A stretch of DNA of 64,000 nt from DT-110 sp030148525 (GCA_965227445.1 OZ245751.1:1-64000); one strand, 5' to 3'; shown: positions 1 through 8,240, counted from the first letter of the stretch. Program-made: numbers and translations. Notes: generated from the letters alone by a model not told the origin.

Positions 1-454
1 TGAGTAGGTGGAAGCCCGTATTGTTTGCTATGTCGATAAGAGCTAATCCAGTAATTTCGAGGCCTCGCAAACTCTTGCGGGCACAACCGCTGTAGAAGTA
101 GTCGATGTTCGGGGTAGATTTTCCACTCTTGGGGATATAACTCGGATCGAGAGCCAGCACAGTATGGCCACTAAGATGATTTTGGGAAAGTGCAATGTTA
201 AATGCCATGAAATCAAAGTCCTTCTCGTAATTATCTCGGTAGGACCGTTCATTATAAACGCCATACCTGGATAGCCCTAAAAAATTATGACGGCCACGCA
301 TGATTAGAATGAGCAGGAAAATATGCTCCATAAATCGACGGCGGCAAACGTTGAGACCTTCTAATTGATTCAGTATATTTGCAATGAGCTTCCGGCTCTT
401 TTCCATGGGGGGTTGGCTTTTGAGTTGTGGAAAACACAAAATCAACTTTCTCAT
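1..454 (-). CDS. DDE transposase, N-terminal part (cut by window edge)
   Basis: The reverse strand is open from an ATG at 454 to the window edge, giving about 151 residues; an in-frame TGA lies upstream of the ATG. The motif LALDPSYIPKSGK followed by a YSGCAR stretch and ITGLALIDIANNTGFH matches the start of the DDE catalytic domain of a transposase type common in Bacteroidota (IS4/IS701-like; exact IS family not settled). The Asp of ALDPSY would be the first catalytic acid. The C-terminal catalytic part lies outside the window, so intactness cannot be judged. It borders the small-RNA-like tandem array on its upstream side. Confidence 0.72.
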   Translation of the reverse strand, partial: MRKLILCFPQLKSQPPMEKSRKLIANILNQLEGLNVCRRRFMEHIFLLILIMRGRHNFLGLSRYGVYNERSYRDNYEKDFDFMAFNIALSQNHLSGHTVLALDPSYIPKSGKSTPNIDYFYSGCARKSLRGLEITGLALIDIANNTGFHLL

Positions 455-719
455 GGAATTTTTAAAATCACCTCGCCATCTTCCTCATTTTACTACCGAA
501 CCATTGATTTAAGTAAATTTTCTAAAAAAGGTTTAAAACCGCCTTTTTCTCATCGAGATTATCCATCCTAAAAACCGACGAGACGTTATTACGTCTATCC
601 TACGTCATTCACACTGGAACACTATTAATTAATCACTGAACATTATCGTATCTACTCGTCCTCTTGCAGAGGTACGTCCTTACGGGGCTATGTCTTGCAA
701 TCGAGTCGACTGGGTAGAG

Positions 720-793
720 ATTAACTTGGGTTAGAACGCTGTAAATATTTTAAGGCCAGTCTTCAATTTACCGGGCAAGACTGGTCCTTTTTT
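720..793 (+). ncRNA. Putative small RNA, unit 1, with intrinsic terminator
   Basis: A stem GGCCAGTCT (754-762) pairs with AGACTGGTC (778-786; one G-U pair) and is followed by six T. The preceding 30 nt (GGGTTAGAACGCTGTAAATA) are conserved in all three copies. The transcript start is unknown; the TAAATTTG box of the other copies is degraded here (TTAACTTG). Confidence 0.5.
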
Positions 794-863
794 CCTTTCT
801 AACCAGATTGATCAAGCGATACTTGACAGGCATAAACAAGTCTCTTTGAGGCTTTTGCCGCAG

Positions 864-991
864 GTCCTCTCGGGTATTCCGATTGCACGAATACCGACTG
901 GAGTTGACTCGTGGCCATAAATTTGGGTTAGAACGCTGTAAATATTTTAAGGCCAGTCTCCATTTAACCGGGCAAGACTGGTCCTTTTTTT
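864..991 (+). ncRNA. Putative small RNA, unit 2, with intrinsic terminator
   Basis: The terminator stem is GGCCAGTCT (951-959) with AGACTGGTC (975-983), then CTTTTTTT. Upstream are the hairpin GGTATTC-loop-GAATACC (872-894) and a TAAATTTG box (918-925) matching the Bacteroidota -7 motif TAnnTTTG. If that box is used, the RNA is about 60 nt; if transcription starts upstream, the RNA is about 130-190 nt and includes the hairpins. A further small stem AGTCT-CTTTG-AGGCT (839-853) has a matching but base-changed stem in unit 3. Confidence 0.55.
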
Positions 992-1057
992 CCTTCTCTG
1001 ACCACAACGGGCGCAAGCTCTCACTTGGTATTTTCGTCTCTTTAAGACGTTCGCCAT

Positions 1058-1188
1058 CTGTCCTCCGGGTATTCCGATTGCACGAATACCGACTGGAGTT
1101 GACTCGTGGCCATAAATTTGGGTTAGAACGCTGTAAATATTTTAAGGCCAGTCTCCATTTAACCGGGCAAGACTGGTCTTTTTTTTTT
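1058..1188 (+). ncRNA. Putative small RNA, unit 3, with strong intrinsic terminator
   Basis: The stem GGCCAGTCT (1146-1154) pairs with AGACTGGTC (1170-1178) and is followed by a run of about 10 T, the strongest terminator of the three. The GGTATTC/GAATACC hairpin and TAAATTTG box (1113-1120) are as in unit 2. The upstream stem is CGTCT-CTTTA-AGACG (1035-1049), where unit 2 has AGTCT/AGGCT: the first pair changes from A-U to C-G, a compensatory change that supports RNA structure. Confidence 0.55.
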
Positions 1189-1212
1189 CTTTTCCCCTGA
1201 TCGCTATCCTTG

Positions 1213-1285
1213 TATACCGGCCACCAAGTAATTTTGCTGCGTAGCACTTCGGGCCGGGACTCCAATCCACTTCGAAAGCGGTATA
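1213..1285. repeat. Palindromic REP-like element, copy 1 (diverged)
   Basis: It runs from TATACCG to CGGTATA and has internal arms CCAAGTAATTTTGC and CAATCCACTTCG. It is a diverged copy of the elements at 4200 and 4329. It ends 35 bp upstream of the ATP-binding kinase gene. Confidence 0.7.
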
Positions 1286-1319
1286 TTCCTTACCTTGACT
1301 AACAAGTACAACTCAAGGT

Positions 1320-1829
1320 ATGGATACCCCTCAATTAATATTGGTAATTGGCTTACCGGGCAGCGGAAAAACGACCTTCTCGCGCGCCCTGGCAGACCGG
1401 CTACAGGCTTTTCACCTCAATACGGATATCATCAGAGATCAGGTAGGCATGCGCGGGCAATACGAGCCGGAAGCTAAAAAACGGATTTACGATCTGATGC
1501 TGCTGGAGGCTCGCAAGGCACTACGCGATAAAAAAAACGTCATCCTGGATGGTACGTTTTATCTGGAACGGATGCGTGAAACCTACCGCCAACTGGCTTT
1601 TGCCGAACGGTTACCGCTGAAGTGGATTGAACTGATTGCCTCTGAATCGGTGATTAAAGAGCGAACCAGTCGACAGCGCACCTACAGTGAGGCCGATTTT
1701 TCGGTATACGAACAAGTGCGCGATCACTTCGAACCATTTTCTGATGAGCGACTTACTCTCCAAAGTGATCATCCCGATAATTTGCCCAGTATGCTTGACC
1801 AGGCAGTTCAGTACATTGCTCAAAACTAA
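1320..1829 (+). CDS. P-loop kinase (COG0645-type, zeta-toxin-like fold)
   Basis: The 169-residue protein has a Walker A motif GLPGSGKTTFSRAL at residues 10-23 and NVILDGTFYLERMRE near 75-90, where the Asp fits Walker B or substrate positioning in gluconate-kinase/zeta-like P-loop kinases. It ends 8 nt before the next gene, which is an APH-fold kinase. In many bacteria, including mycobacteria, the two families occur as one fused protein; here they are separate, in the order ATPase then APH. The substrate is unknown. Context with a universal stress protein suggests a stress role (inference). It lies directly after a REP element. Confidence 0.8.
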   Translation: MDTPQLILVIGLPGSGKTTFSRALADRLQAFHLNTDIIRDQVGMRGQYEPEAKKRIYDLMLLEARKALRDKKNVILDGTFYLERMRETYRQLAFAERLPLKWIELIASESVIKERTSRQRTYSEADFSVYEQVRDHFEPFSDERLTLQSDHPDNLPSMLDQAVQYIAQN

Positions 1830-1837
1830 GGTATACC

Positions 1838-2869
1838 ATGACCGACGAACAAATTCAACAGTTGATCGAACGTGGTGGTCTGCCGGATGGCGACGGAGAA
1901 ACCGAGCTTGTGTCGACGCATATTTCATGGGTGATACTGACAAAAACACACGCTTACAAGATCAAAAAGCCGGTTCACTTTTCCTTTCTGGACTTTTCTA
2001 CCCTCCGGGCCCGCAAGTATTACTGCGAACAAGAATTGTCGCTAAACCGGCGGTTGGCACATGATATGTATCTGGATATACTGCCTGTACGTGCAGGTGA
2101 GCAAGGCCCCGTTTTAGCGAAAGCCGGAGGAAGGGTCATCGATTATGCTCTGCGGATGCGACGATTGGACAGTAGCCGGCAAATGCACCATATGTTAGAA
2201 CGGGGCGCGGTAACAGCTGGTCAGGTGGACAGCTTGGCCGATCAAATGATCGCCTTCCACCGCTCGGTTCAAGTGGTAAAAGATGCCTTCGACCTAAATT
2301 CCTGGCGGAGTACTTATAACGATTTGGCGGTCGTGCTGGATCACGCAATTGATTGGGAGTTAGCCGAAACGGCCCGTACGATCGAGCGGGCGATTGCGCT
2401 TTCCGACGGCTTTTTGGATGCCTACGGGGACCGGATGCTGGAAAGGCAGGCGGAAGGTTGGGTCGTCAATGGGCACGGCGATCTGCACGCCCGAAACATC
2501 TTTTTAACCGACCCACCTGCCATTTTTGATTGTATTGAATTCTCCGAAGAGCTGCGCCACCTGGATGTACTGAATGAAATTGCCTTCTTCTGTATGGATA
2601 TGGATGTCTTTGAACGATCTGACCTTGGGGATCGGTTCTTCCGGCGATATACCGCCAGTATTCGTTGCCTCGACCGTCCCGAGGACGAATACCTGTTTCA
2701 ATACTTTAAATTATACCGTTGTAACGTGCGTTTGAAGGTCAATGGGTTAGAGGCCGCTCAATCGGGACTGAATGAGGAAAACCGCTCAACTATTGAGCAT
2801 TATACTCAATTGATGCAGCTTTATATATCGAACTTATCCCACGCTAATGGACGAGAAAGGGTCGTTTAG
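1838..2869 (+). CDS. Aminoglycoside phosphotransferase (APH)-fold kinase, COG2187 type
   Basis: The 343-residue protein has the COG2187 pattern: an early VSTHISWVILTKTHAYKIKK lysine segment that resembles the ATP-binding lysine, then VNGHGDLHARNIFL (Brenner-type catalytic loop, HGDLHxxN) near residues 210-223, and FDCIEFSEELRHLDVLNEIAF, where the Asp of FDCIEF is the metal-binding DxD equivalent. It starts 8 nt after the P-loop kinase gene and forms an operon with it. Homologues of the fused form sit in dormancy/hypoxia stress regulons of actinobacteria. Antibiotic resistance is not implied; the true substrate is unknown. Confidence 0.82.
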   Translation: MTDEQIQQLIERGGLPDGDGETELVSTHISWVILTKTHAYKIKKPVHFSFLDFSTLRARKYYCEQELSLNRRLAHDMYLDILPVRAGEQGPVLAKAGGRVIDYALRMRRLDSSRQMHHMLERGAVTAGQVDSLADQMIAFHRSVQVVKDAFDLNSWRSTYNDLAVVLDHAIDWELAETARTIERAIALSDGFLDAYGDRMLERQAEGWVVNGHGDLHARNIFLTDPPAIFDCIEFSEELRHLDVLNEIAFFCMDMDVFERSDLGDRFFRRYTASIRCLDRPEDEYLFQYFKLYRCNVRLKVNGLEAAQSGLNEENRSTIEHYTQLMQLYISNLSHANGRERVV

Positions 2870-2947
2870 CGATTTATTTAGGTGATTCGCAAAAAAAAGA
2901 GGCATTTGGTCAGTGAAAATGACACCTTATATTCAAAAATCACCGAC

Positions 2948-4162
2948 ATGAATCGTTTTCATACCCTATTACTACTTGTTTTTTGCCTGCCTCTTTTCGT
3001 GCAGGCCTCCCATGTCCGATCCGGAGAAACCGTTCACCTGACGGAGCCGACAACCGAGAATACCTATCTGGCCGGTGGCGAAATTGATGTGGATGCAGCC
3101 ATCGGTGGTGACCTCACCCTTATCGGCGGAAAGATCAATGTCCGCGACCTTATTGAAGAAGATGGGTTGATTATCGGTGGCGAACTGTTGTTTCAGGGTG
3201 TTGCCCGTGAAGACCTTCGCATGCTGGGAGGTGAAATATTGGTCCGCGAGCCCGTTGCCGGAGATTTATTGGTCGTAGGCGGAGCTGTCACACTGGAGGG
3301 CGGAGCTGATGTGGGTGGCGATCTGATCATCCTCGGTGGTGAGGTGATCATAAAATCGAGGATTAAAGGGAACGTCCGCATTATCGGCGGAGATGTAAAG
3401 ATCCGGGGTATTGTAGAAGGCGCACTGGAAGCCAAAGCTGGTGTATTGCGCATTGGTGGTACCCTGGAGGGGCCTACCCGCCTGCAAGCCCGCGAGATCA
3501 GAATGGCATCCGGGGCAGATATTCAGGGTGACATCCGCTACTGGCATAAAGGCGATCCATTGGATTTCCGGCCTTATCTGGCGGATGGAGCCAGTGCTCG
3601 TTACGACGAAGACATGGCCTCTGAACTCATGGATTTCCAGTGGGAGGAGGTGCGCGATAAGGGCCTTTTCTGGTACCGTCTGTTTCAGACGATCAGCGGC
3701 CTGTTTCTGACCCTGGTCCTGATGCTGCTACTTCGCCGTTTTGCGCAAGCACGCACCGGACAGGGTACCAAAGCTATTTCCCGCTCCATGATTATTGGTT
3801 TGCTGGCACTCGTAGGACTTCCGATTATCGGCGTTCTCGGATTCACCTCCGTAGTCGGAGCGCCCATTGGCGTAGTCAGTTTTGCCTTCTGGTTAATCCT
3901 GGCCGTAGTTGGCCACGCGCTATCGGCGGTGATGCTCACCTATGAATGGCAAGCCTGGACCGATCGTTCATGGAGTAAGTGGACCGCCATCGGCATTGCT
4001 GGTTGTCTGTTCCTGGCTATGCGTCTCCTGGCCTTGATTCCACTAATCGGACCAGCTGTCAACGGCATTCTGACGATTTGGGCCGTTGGGTATTTCCTCT
4101 TCTTATTGTGGCGCAAAATGCCGCAACAACCAGGCGAGGGAGAATCGACCGATCTGGTATAA
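2948..4162 (+). CDS. Bactofilin-like repeat protein with signal peptide and C-terminal membrane part
   Basis: The ATG at 2948 is preferred over a GTG at 2882 because it gives a clean signal peptide (MNRFHTLLLLVFCLPLFVQA). Residues ~30-215 are a run of short beta-helix repeats of the type GGDLTLIGGKINV / GGDVKIRGIVEGALEAKAG, as in polymer-forming bactofilin domains. About four hydrophobic segments follow (residues ~240-395). Unlike cytoplasmic bactofilins, the repeats would sit on the outer side of the inner membrane. Function is likely envelope scaffolding (inference). About 70 nt after the kinase pair on the same strand. Confidence 0.72.
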   Translation: MNRFHTLLLLVFCLPLFVQASHVRSGETVHLTEPTTENTYLAGGEIDVDAAIGGDLTLIGGKINVRDLIEEDGLIIGGELLFQGVAREDLRMLGGEILVREPVAGDLLVVGGAVTLEGGADVGGDLIILGGEVIIKSRIKGNVRIIGGDVKIRGIVEGALEAKAGVLRIGGTLEGPTRLQAREIRMASGADIQGDIRYWHKGDPLDFRPYLADGASARYDEDMASELMDFQWEEVRDKGLFWYRLFQTISGLFLTLVLMLLLRRFAQARTGQGTKAISRSMIIGLLALVGLPIIGVLGFTSVVGAPIGVVSFAFWLILAVVGHALSAVMLTYEWQAWTDRSWSKWTAIGIAGCLFLAMRLLALIPLIGPAVNGILTIWAVGYFLFLLWRKMPQQPGEGESTDLV

Positions 4163-4199
4163 AGAAAATGGCCGCCAACCGACGGCCAACTAATCCATC

Positions 4200-4272
4200 T
4201 ATACCGACAACGAAGTGGTTTTGCTCCGCAGTACTTCGTGCTGGGACTCCAAACCACTTCGGAAGCGGTATA
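4200..4272. repeat. Palindromic REP-like element, copy 2
   Basis: TATACCGACAACGAAGTGG at the left and AAACCACTTCGGAAGCGGTA at the right form an imperfect inverted repeat around a loop containing GCAGTACTTCGTGC, itself a small hairpin. It is close to identical to the left part of the element at 4329. Confidence 0.85.
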
Positions 4273-4328
4273 AATCACCCGAACTTAGAGCGTGTTTGGG
4301 ATTTATCCTTTGGACTGCAAATGTCTAT

Positions 4329-4452
4329 TATACCGACAACGAAGTGGTTTTGCTCCGCAGTACTTCGTGCTGGGACTCCAAACCACTTCGAGTCGAGTAT
4401 ATACTCGCGTGAAAAGGTTGGGCAAAGCCCAATCCTTTTCGGAAGCGGTATA
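4329..4452. repeat. Composite REP-like element, copy 3
   Basis: The first ~70 bp repeat the element at 4200. The right arm then continues into the palindrome CGAGTATATACTCG and a hairpin GAAAAGGTTGGGC-AAA-GCCCAATCCTTTTC before ending in GGAAGCGGTATA. The latter hairpin also occurs alone at 40781, and the first part in reverse at 49827, so the family is modular. Confidence 0.82.
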
Positions 4453-4459
4453 TTTGATC

Positions 4460-4519
4460 CTCACTGCAGCCTTTTTTCGCCCCGTAGCATGCTACGAAGC
4501 TCAAAAAAGGCTTTGTGAG
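4460..4519. repeat. Long inverted repeat inside the MITE
   Basis: CTCAC..AGCCTTTTTT pairs with AAAAAAGGCT..GTGAG around a central GTAGC-ATGC-TAC palindrome. Confidence 0.7.
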
Positions 4520-4575
4520 AACCAAATTCTAGACATTTTCGCCATCAAAAACAAATCCCAAACACGCTCTAAGCG

Positions 4576-4603
4576 GGGGTGCTTCCAAAGCACCCCTTTT
4601 TTT
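4576..4603 (+). terminator. Intrinsic terminator
   Basis: GGGGTGCTT (4576-4584) pairs with AAGCACCCC (4588-4596), followed by seven T. It probably was the terminator of the bactofilin-like gene before the MITE separated them. The convergent small membrane-protein gene ends at 4602, so the hairpin may serve both. Confidence 0.82.
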
Positions 4604-4850
4604 ATCCAATCAACAGGAGCAGGGCCAGTAAGAGGAATAAGCCCCACAGGAATAACCGGCCGTATTCCGGCCGGTGGCGGATCCACAACATGCCAAACTC
4701 CATGGCCAGGAAAAAGGCCAGGGTCAACAAGACCGTGGGGGCCCAGTTTAATTGCCAGGGATTTAACAGGAAAGCCGTTAGTGAAAGTACCAATGCCAAT
4801 ACCGTATACAATACGGTTGACCAGGGGAGTTGGGATGCATTCGTTCTCAT
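4602..4850 (-). CDS. Small membrane protein, unknown
   Basis: About 82 residues from the ATG at 4850 (MRTNASQLPW); an upstream in-frame ATG at 4877 would add nine residues. Two long hydrophobic segments (VLYTVLALVLSLTAFLL, VLLTLAFFLAMEFGMLW) and a third, leucine-only one near the C-terminus (LFLWGLFLLLALLLLIG) follow. It reads convergently toward the terminator at 4576. No family is recognised; composition and the terminator support a real gene. Confidence 0.55.
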   Translation of the reverse strand: MRTNASQLPWSTVLYTVLALVLSLTAFLLNPWQLNWAPTVLLTLAFFLAMEFGMLWIRHRPEYGRLFLWGLFLLLALLLLIG

Positions 4851-4975
4851 GGTCGGTAGGTTTGATTGTGCTAACAACCTACTCTTTTTGCGAAAGCAAA
4901 GGGGTGATAAATCTCAGGGAGTGGTTTGAGGTTTCTCATCCGATTGACCAAAAAATGGGGCGTACTTAGTAAGGT

Positions 4976-5285
4976 CCAAAGTCCCCAGCTTACGCCCTGA
5001 CGGGCTTCGGCGGACGGTCCACGGTTCACGGTGTGATTGTTACGTTTGTTAAGTCCACAGCTAAGTCCACAGCTTTAGTTGTGGTGATAAGCGGGCAATC
5101 AAAAAAACAAACCACTTTAGTGGTTAAGATACTGACGGGCTTCGGCGGGCGGGGACGGTCCATGGTCCACGGTCCACGGTCCACGGTTCACGGTGTGATT
5201 TTTACGTTTGTTAAGTCCACAGCTTTAGCTGTGGTGATAAGCGGGCAATCAAAAAAACAAACCACTTTAGTGGTTAAGATACTCG
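4976..5285. repeat. Tandem duplication with GGTCCACGG-word tracts
   Basis: A block from TGACGGGCTTCGGCGG (4998, 5134) through GTGATAAGCGGGCAATC to CACTTTAGTGGTTAAGATAC occurs twice. Between and before the copies are runs of the degenerate word GGTCCACGG/GGTTCACGG (for example 5154-5197). The second copy lacks an internal 15-bp AAGTCCACAGCT duplication. No credible gene lies in 4880-5430; an open frame over 5033-5434 merely translates the repeats. Confidence 0.75.
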
Positions 5286-5430
5286 ACGCTCCATGCCCAC
5301 TCGACGCGGACAGGAGCAATGGCCAAGTCTTAAGCATAGAAACCAAAGAACCAGTGAAGTTGTCGGTTCAAGGGGCTGCGCGGAGAGTTTGGGCCAGTTT
5401 TAAGCAAAAGCGACATAAAACCAAATATAA

Positions 5431-6300
5431 ATGAGAGCGAATATTCAAAAGATTTTAGTACCAACCGACTTCTCGGCTACTGCACAGCGAGCTTATAGCC
5501 ACGCCTTGTTTCTGGCCGATCAATGGGATGCCTCCATTGAGTTAATCCATACCGTTTTCCCGGAGTACGTGCCGACTGATCTTCCGGTCTTTTCCGCACG
5601 TGCTACTAAGGATAAAATAGAGCTGGCAAATACTGCTTTAAAATCCTTTACCGAAATGGGTATCTCCCTTTTGCAAATGGGTTATTCCTTCCAACGGGTA
5701 CCCCGGGTGACGGGGCATGTGGAAATTGGCAGCCCGGTCACCATCATTAACCGCCATTCCAAGCAGGAAGATGTGGATTTGATCGTAATGGGGACCAAGG
5801 GTACACATAATCGTTTGGAAAAAACACTGGGTAGCGTAACTACCGGTGTCATTCGGGGTGCTTCTTGCTCGGTATGGGTTATTCCGGAGCACGCACATAT
5901 AAAAGAGATCAGGAAAGTTGCTTACGCTGCCGAAATGCGGGAATCCGATCCCTTTTACCTGCAGAAAGCAATGGCTATCCTGCCGTCTGCCGAAGTAGAG
6001 CTACACGTAGTACACGTAAAGGACGGTAAGATAGAGCCGGCTATGGTGTCGCTCCATGATTTTGAACATGTATTCAACAAACATGCAGCCAATACGAAAA
6101 TTGCCGTCCACGAATTGGAGGGATCGGAAGTTACCGAAGCACTGGATTCCTTTGTCGAAACCAATGAGGTTGATCTGTTGATGATGTTCGCCCCCGAACA
6201 CACGATGATCGATCGGTTATTTCACCGGTCGACGACCAAGCGCATGGCGCTGGAAACACACGTTCCCCTGTTGCTTATTAAGCGACAGGATCAATCCTAA
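5431..6300 (+). CDS. Universal stress protein, tandem UspA domains
   Basis: The 289-residue protein begins with MRANIQKILVPTDFSATAQRAY, the usual UspA strand 1 with the ATP-site Asp. The phosphate-binding motif is GTKGTHNRLEKTLGSVTTGVI (residues ~112-132), close to the G-2x-G-9x-G-S/T rule. The second half (residues ~155-285) repeats the fold but its nucleotide motif is degenerate. It starts a four-gene run on the + strand (USP, GCL-like/CBS, deacetylase, acyl-CoA synthetase/GNAT) with gaps of 11, 51 and 97 nt. Likely cytoplasmic stress factor. Confidence 0.88.
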   Translation: MRANIQKILVPTDFSATAQRAYSHALFLADQWDASIELIHTVFPEYVPTDLPVFSARATKDKIELANTALKSFTEMGISLLQMGYSFQRVPRVTGHVEIGSPVTIINRHSKQEDVDLIVMGTKGTHNRLEKTLGSVTTGVIRGASCSVWVIPEHAHIKEIRKVAYAAEMRESDPFYLQKAMAILPSAEVELHVVHVKDGKIEPAMVSLHDFEHVFNKHAANTKIAVHELEGSEVTEALDSFVETNEVDLLMMFAPEHTMIDRLFHRSTTKRMALETHVPLLLIKRQDQS

Positions 6301-6311
6301 AACCTATAGCT

Positions 6312-8189
6312 ATGGGTGACTTTGCAGTATCGGCGATACAAACGCCCAAAATGCGGCAAGACTTTTTGCGGCACTTGCTTCACGATGTGGAAGCCCTCGA
6401 TATCATGCTGGGTAGCGGGCAGTTTGAAACGACTCCCATTCGCATGGGAGCCGAGCAGGAATTATGCGTACTCGATGCCGATTTCACACCATCGCTGGCC
6501 GGTCCGGCGATTTTAGAGGAATCCACGGATCCGCATCTAACATCGGAAATTGCACGCTACAACCTGGAAATTAATCTGGATCCGTTTGTGATCCAGGGTA
6601 AGGCCCTGAGTGAAACCCACCGGCATCTTAATGATCAGTGGCAAAAGGTAGAAGAGCTTGCTGCTCGTCAGCATAAAAAGCTATTGCTGTGTGGTATTCT
6701 TCCAACTATCAATCACCAGCATCTCACCGTTGATTACATGAGTCCTCAGGAGCGGTATAAAATCCTGAACGACATCATGCGGATGACCAGGGGTAAGGCA
6801 TTTGATATTCAGATACAGGGGGTCAATGAGCTTATTGCTTCGCTCGATTCCGTCTTGTACGAGGCCTGTAATACCAGTTTTCAGATGCATTTACAGGTAG
6901 CGCCGGACGATTTTGTGCGCACCTACAACTGGTCGCAGCAAATTGCGGCGCCGGTACTGGCCGCAGCCGTGAATTCCCCCTTCTTGTTCGGACGTGAATT
7001 GTGGATGGAAACGCGCATTGCCCTGTTTCGGCAAAGCCTGGATATGCGTACCTCCCTGAATCATTTGCGCGAAAAACAGGCCCGGGTATTCTTTGGTGAT
7101 CACTGGCTGGAAAACTCTGTGTCAGATTTATTCAAGGAGCATATTGCCCGTTTCCCATTGTTGGTGACCCGGCCGGTAGAAGAAGACAGCCTGTTGGCAA
7201 TAGCCAACGGAGACGTGCCGGCTCTGCGTGCCCTGCGGGTGCATAACGGAACGGTCTACACCTGGAACCGGCCTTGCTATGGCCGTGGGGGCGGTCGTCC
7301 GCATTTGCGGATCGAGAACCGGTACGTGGCCTCCGGCCCGACCCGGGTGGACGAAATTGCCAATTTTGCCTTTTGGCTGGGCCTCATGTTAGGGCAACCC
7401 GAAGACACGTACCATTTACACGAGCGAGCCTCTTTTTCCTGCGCCAAGGAGAACTTCTATAAAGCAGCCCGCCATGGATTGTGCTCCATCTTTTCCTGGA
7501 TGGGGAAAGAGGTTACTGCCAGCGAGTTAATCCTGGAGACCTTATTACCCATGGCCGAAGCCGGTCTGAAGAAATCGGGCCTGGCCAGTGATGATATCGA
7601 CTACTACCTCGGCATTATTCGCGAGCGGGTAGAACATCAAACGACGGGGGCGGCCTGGCAGGTGCGTAATGTGCGCCGGCTGCGCGAGGCCTTTGGCCTC
7701 GACCACGCTTTACTGGAACTGACGGCGGCTATGCATCAATTACAGCAGGATGATAATCCGGTACACACCTGGCCTTCACTTCGATCGGGTAGTATTCATC
7801 CGCTGCCCGGAAAAGACAGTCAGGTGGCCTCCATTATGAACACCGATATTTTCACCGTTCGGGAGGAGGAACCAATTAGTCTGGTACGGGCCATTATGTC
7901 GTGGAGGAATATCCGGCATATGCCGATTGAGGATGCCGACGGGAATCTGGTGGGGATGCTGACAGCCAAAGATCTGATGCGCCTGGATTTGGAGTCTTTT
8001 GATCAAGAGCATACACCGGTGGAATCGGTGATGACCAAGCCCATTATTACCGGCAATAGGTTTACCCAAATCGAAGAAGCCGTGCGGCAAATGAAGGAGA
8101 ACAACATCGGCTCCTTCCCGGTCACTCGCGATCAGAAGATGGTTGGACTGGTGACAGATACGGATTTGAAGCAATTAGGCTTTTGGTAA
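6312..8189 (+). CDS. Glutamate-cysteine-ligase-like protein with C-terminal CBS pair
   Basis: The 625-residue protein has a GCS-like catalytic region: RMGAEQELCVLD (residues ~37-48, the Glu-rich first motif), EINLDPF, then AVNSPFLFGRELWMETRIALF and RIENRYVASGPTR. The last ~125 residues form two CBS motifs (MNTDIFTVREEEPISLVRAI; MTKPIITGNRFTQIEEAV). CBS pairs bind adenosine nucleotides, so the ligase may be energy-gated. This may be a carboxylate-amine ligase making a gamma-glutamyl product; true glutathione synthesis is not shown. It lies 11 nt after the USP gene. Confidence 0.8.
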   Translation: MGDFAVSAIQTPKMRQDFLRHLLHDVEALDIMLGSGQFETTPIRMGAEQELCVLDADFTPSLAGPAILEESTDPHLTSEIARYNLEINLDPFVIQGKALSETHRHLNDQWQKVEELAARQHKKLLLCGILPTINHQHLTVDYMSPQERYKILNDIMRMTRGKAFDIQIQGVNELIASLDSVLYEACNTSFQMHLQVAPDDFVRTYNWSQQIAAPVLAAAVNSPFLFGRELWMETRIALFRQSLDMRTSLNHLREKQARVFFGDHWLENSVSDLFKEHIARFPLLVTRPVEEDSLLAIANGDVPALRALRVHNGTVYTWNRPCYGRGGGRPHLRIENRYVASGPTRVDEIANFAFWLGLMLGQPEDTYHLHERASFSCAKENFYKAARHGLCSIFSWMGKEVTASELILETLLPMAEAGLKKSGLASDDIDYYLGIIRERVEHQTTGAAWQVRNVRRLREAFGLDHALLELTAAMHQLQQDDNPVHTWPSLRSGSIHPLPGKDSQVASIMNTDIFTVREEEPISLVRAIMSWRNIRHMPIEDADGNLVGMLTAKDLMRLDLESFDQEHTPVESVMTKPIITGNRFTQIEEAVRQMKENNIGSFPVTRDQKMVGLVTDTDLKQLGFW

Positions 8190-8240
8190 ACTGGCGGTAC
8201 CATTGGTATTTGGTATATTATCAGATCGGAAAAACCTAAT

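Larger units (their letters stand above)
600..1190 (+). repeat. Three tandem ~195-bp units
   Basis: The block TTGGGTTAGAACGCTGTAAA starts near 725, 922 and 1117, a period of 195-197 bp. Units 2 and 3 are almost identical from a GGTATTC...GAATACC hairpin (872-894 and 1067-1089) to the end of the T-run. Unit 1 is more diverged, especially upstream of the block. Between the end of one unit and the hairpin of the next is a segment of about 35-40 nt that differs completely between copies. The layout fits repeated structured RNAs; it does not fit CRISPR, since the period is too long and repeats are not direct-repeat/spacer. Confidence 0.8.
4284..4573. mobile_element. 290-bp MITE-like element with a nested REP
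   Basis: The ends are perfect inverted repeats: CTTAGAGCGTGTTTGGGATT at 4284 and its reverse complement ending at 4573, with weaker pairing continuing inward to AATGTCTA. A TA dinucleotide flanks each end (4286-4287, 4570-4571), which would fit a TA target duplication. There is no transposase gene inside, so it would be non-autonomous. A REP element (4329-4452) and a long hairpin (4460-4519) lie inside it. It sits between the bactofilin-like gene and that gene's terminator. Confidence 0.68.

Noticed and set aside
600..1190. CRISPR array
   Set aside because: The repeat period is ~195 bp, the repeats are long and carry terminators, and there are no cas genes.
768..1265. 165-residue reverse open frame with a repeated 40-residue segment
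   Set aside because: It only translates the antisense strand of the tandem RNA-like units, including the terminator hairpins, and has no homologue-like motifs.
4292..4969. 225-residue forward open frame
   Set aside because: It reads through the MITE, the terminator and the antisense of the small membrane-protein gene.
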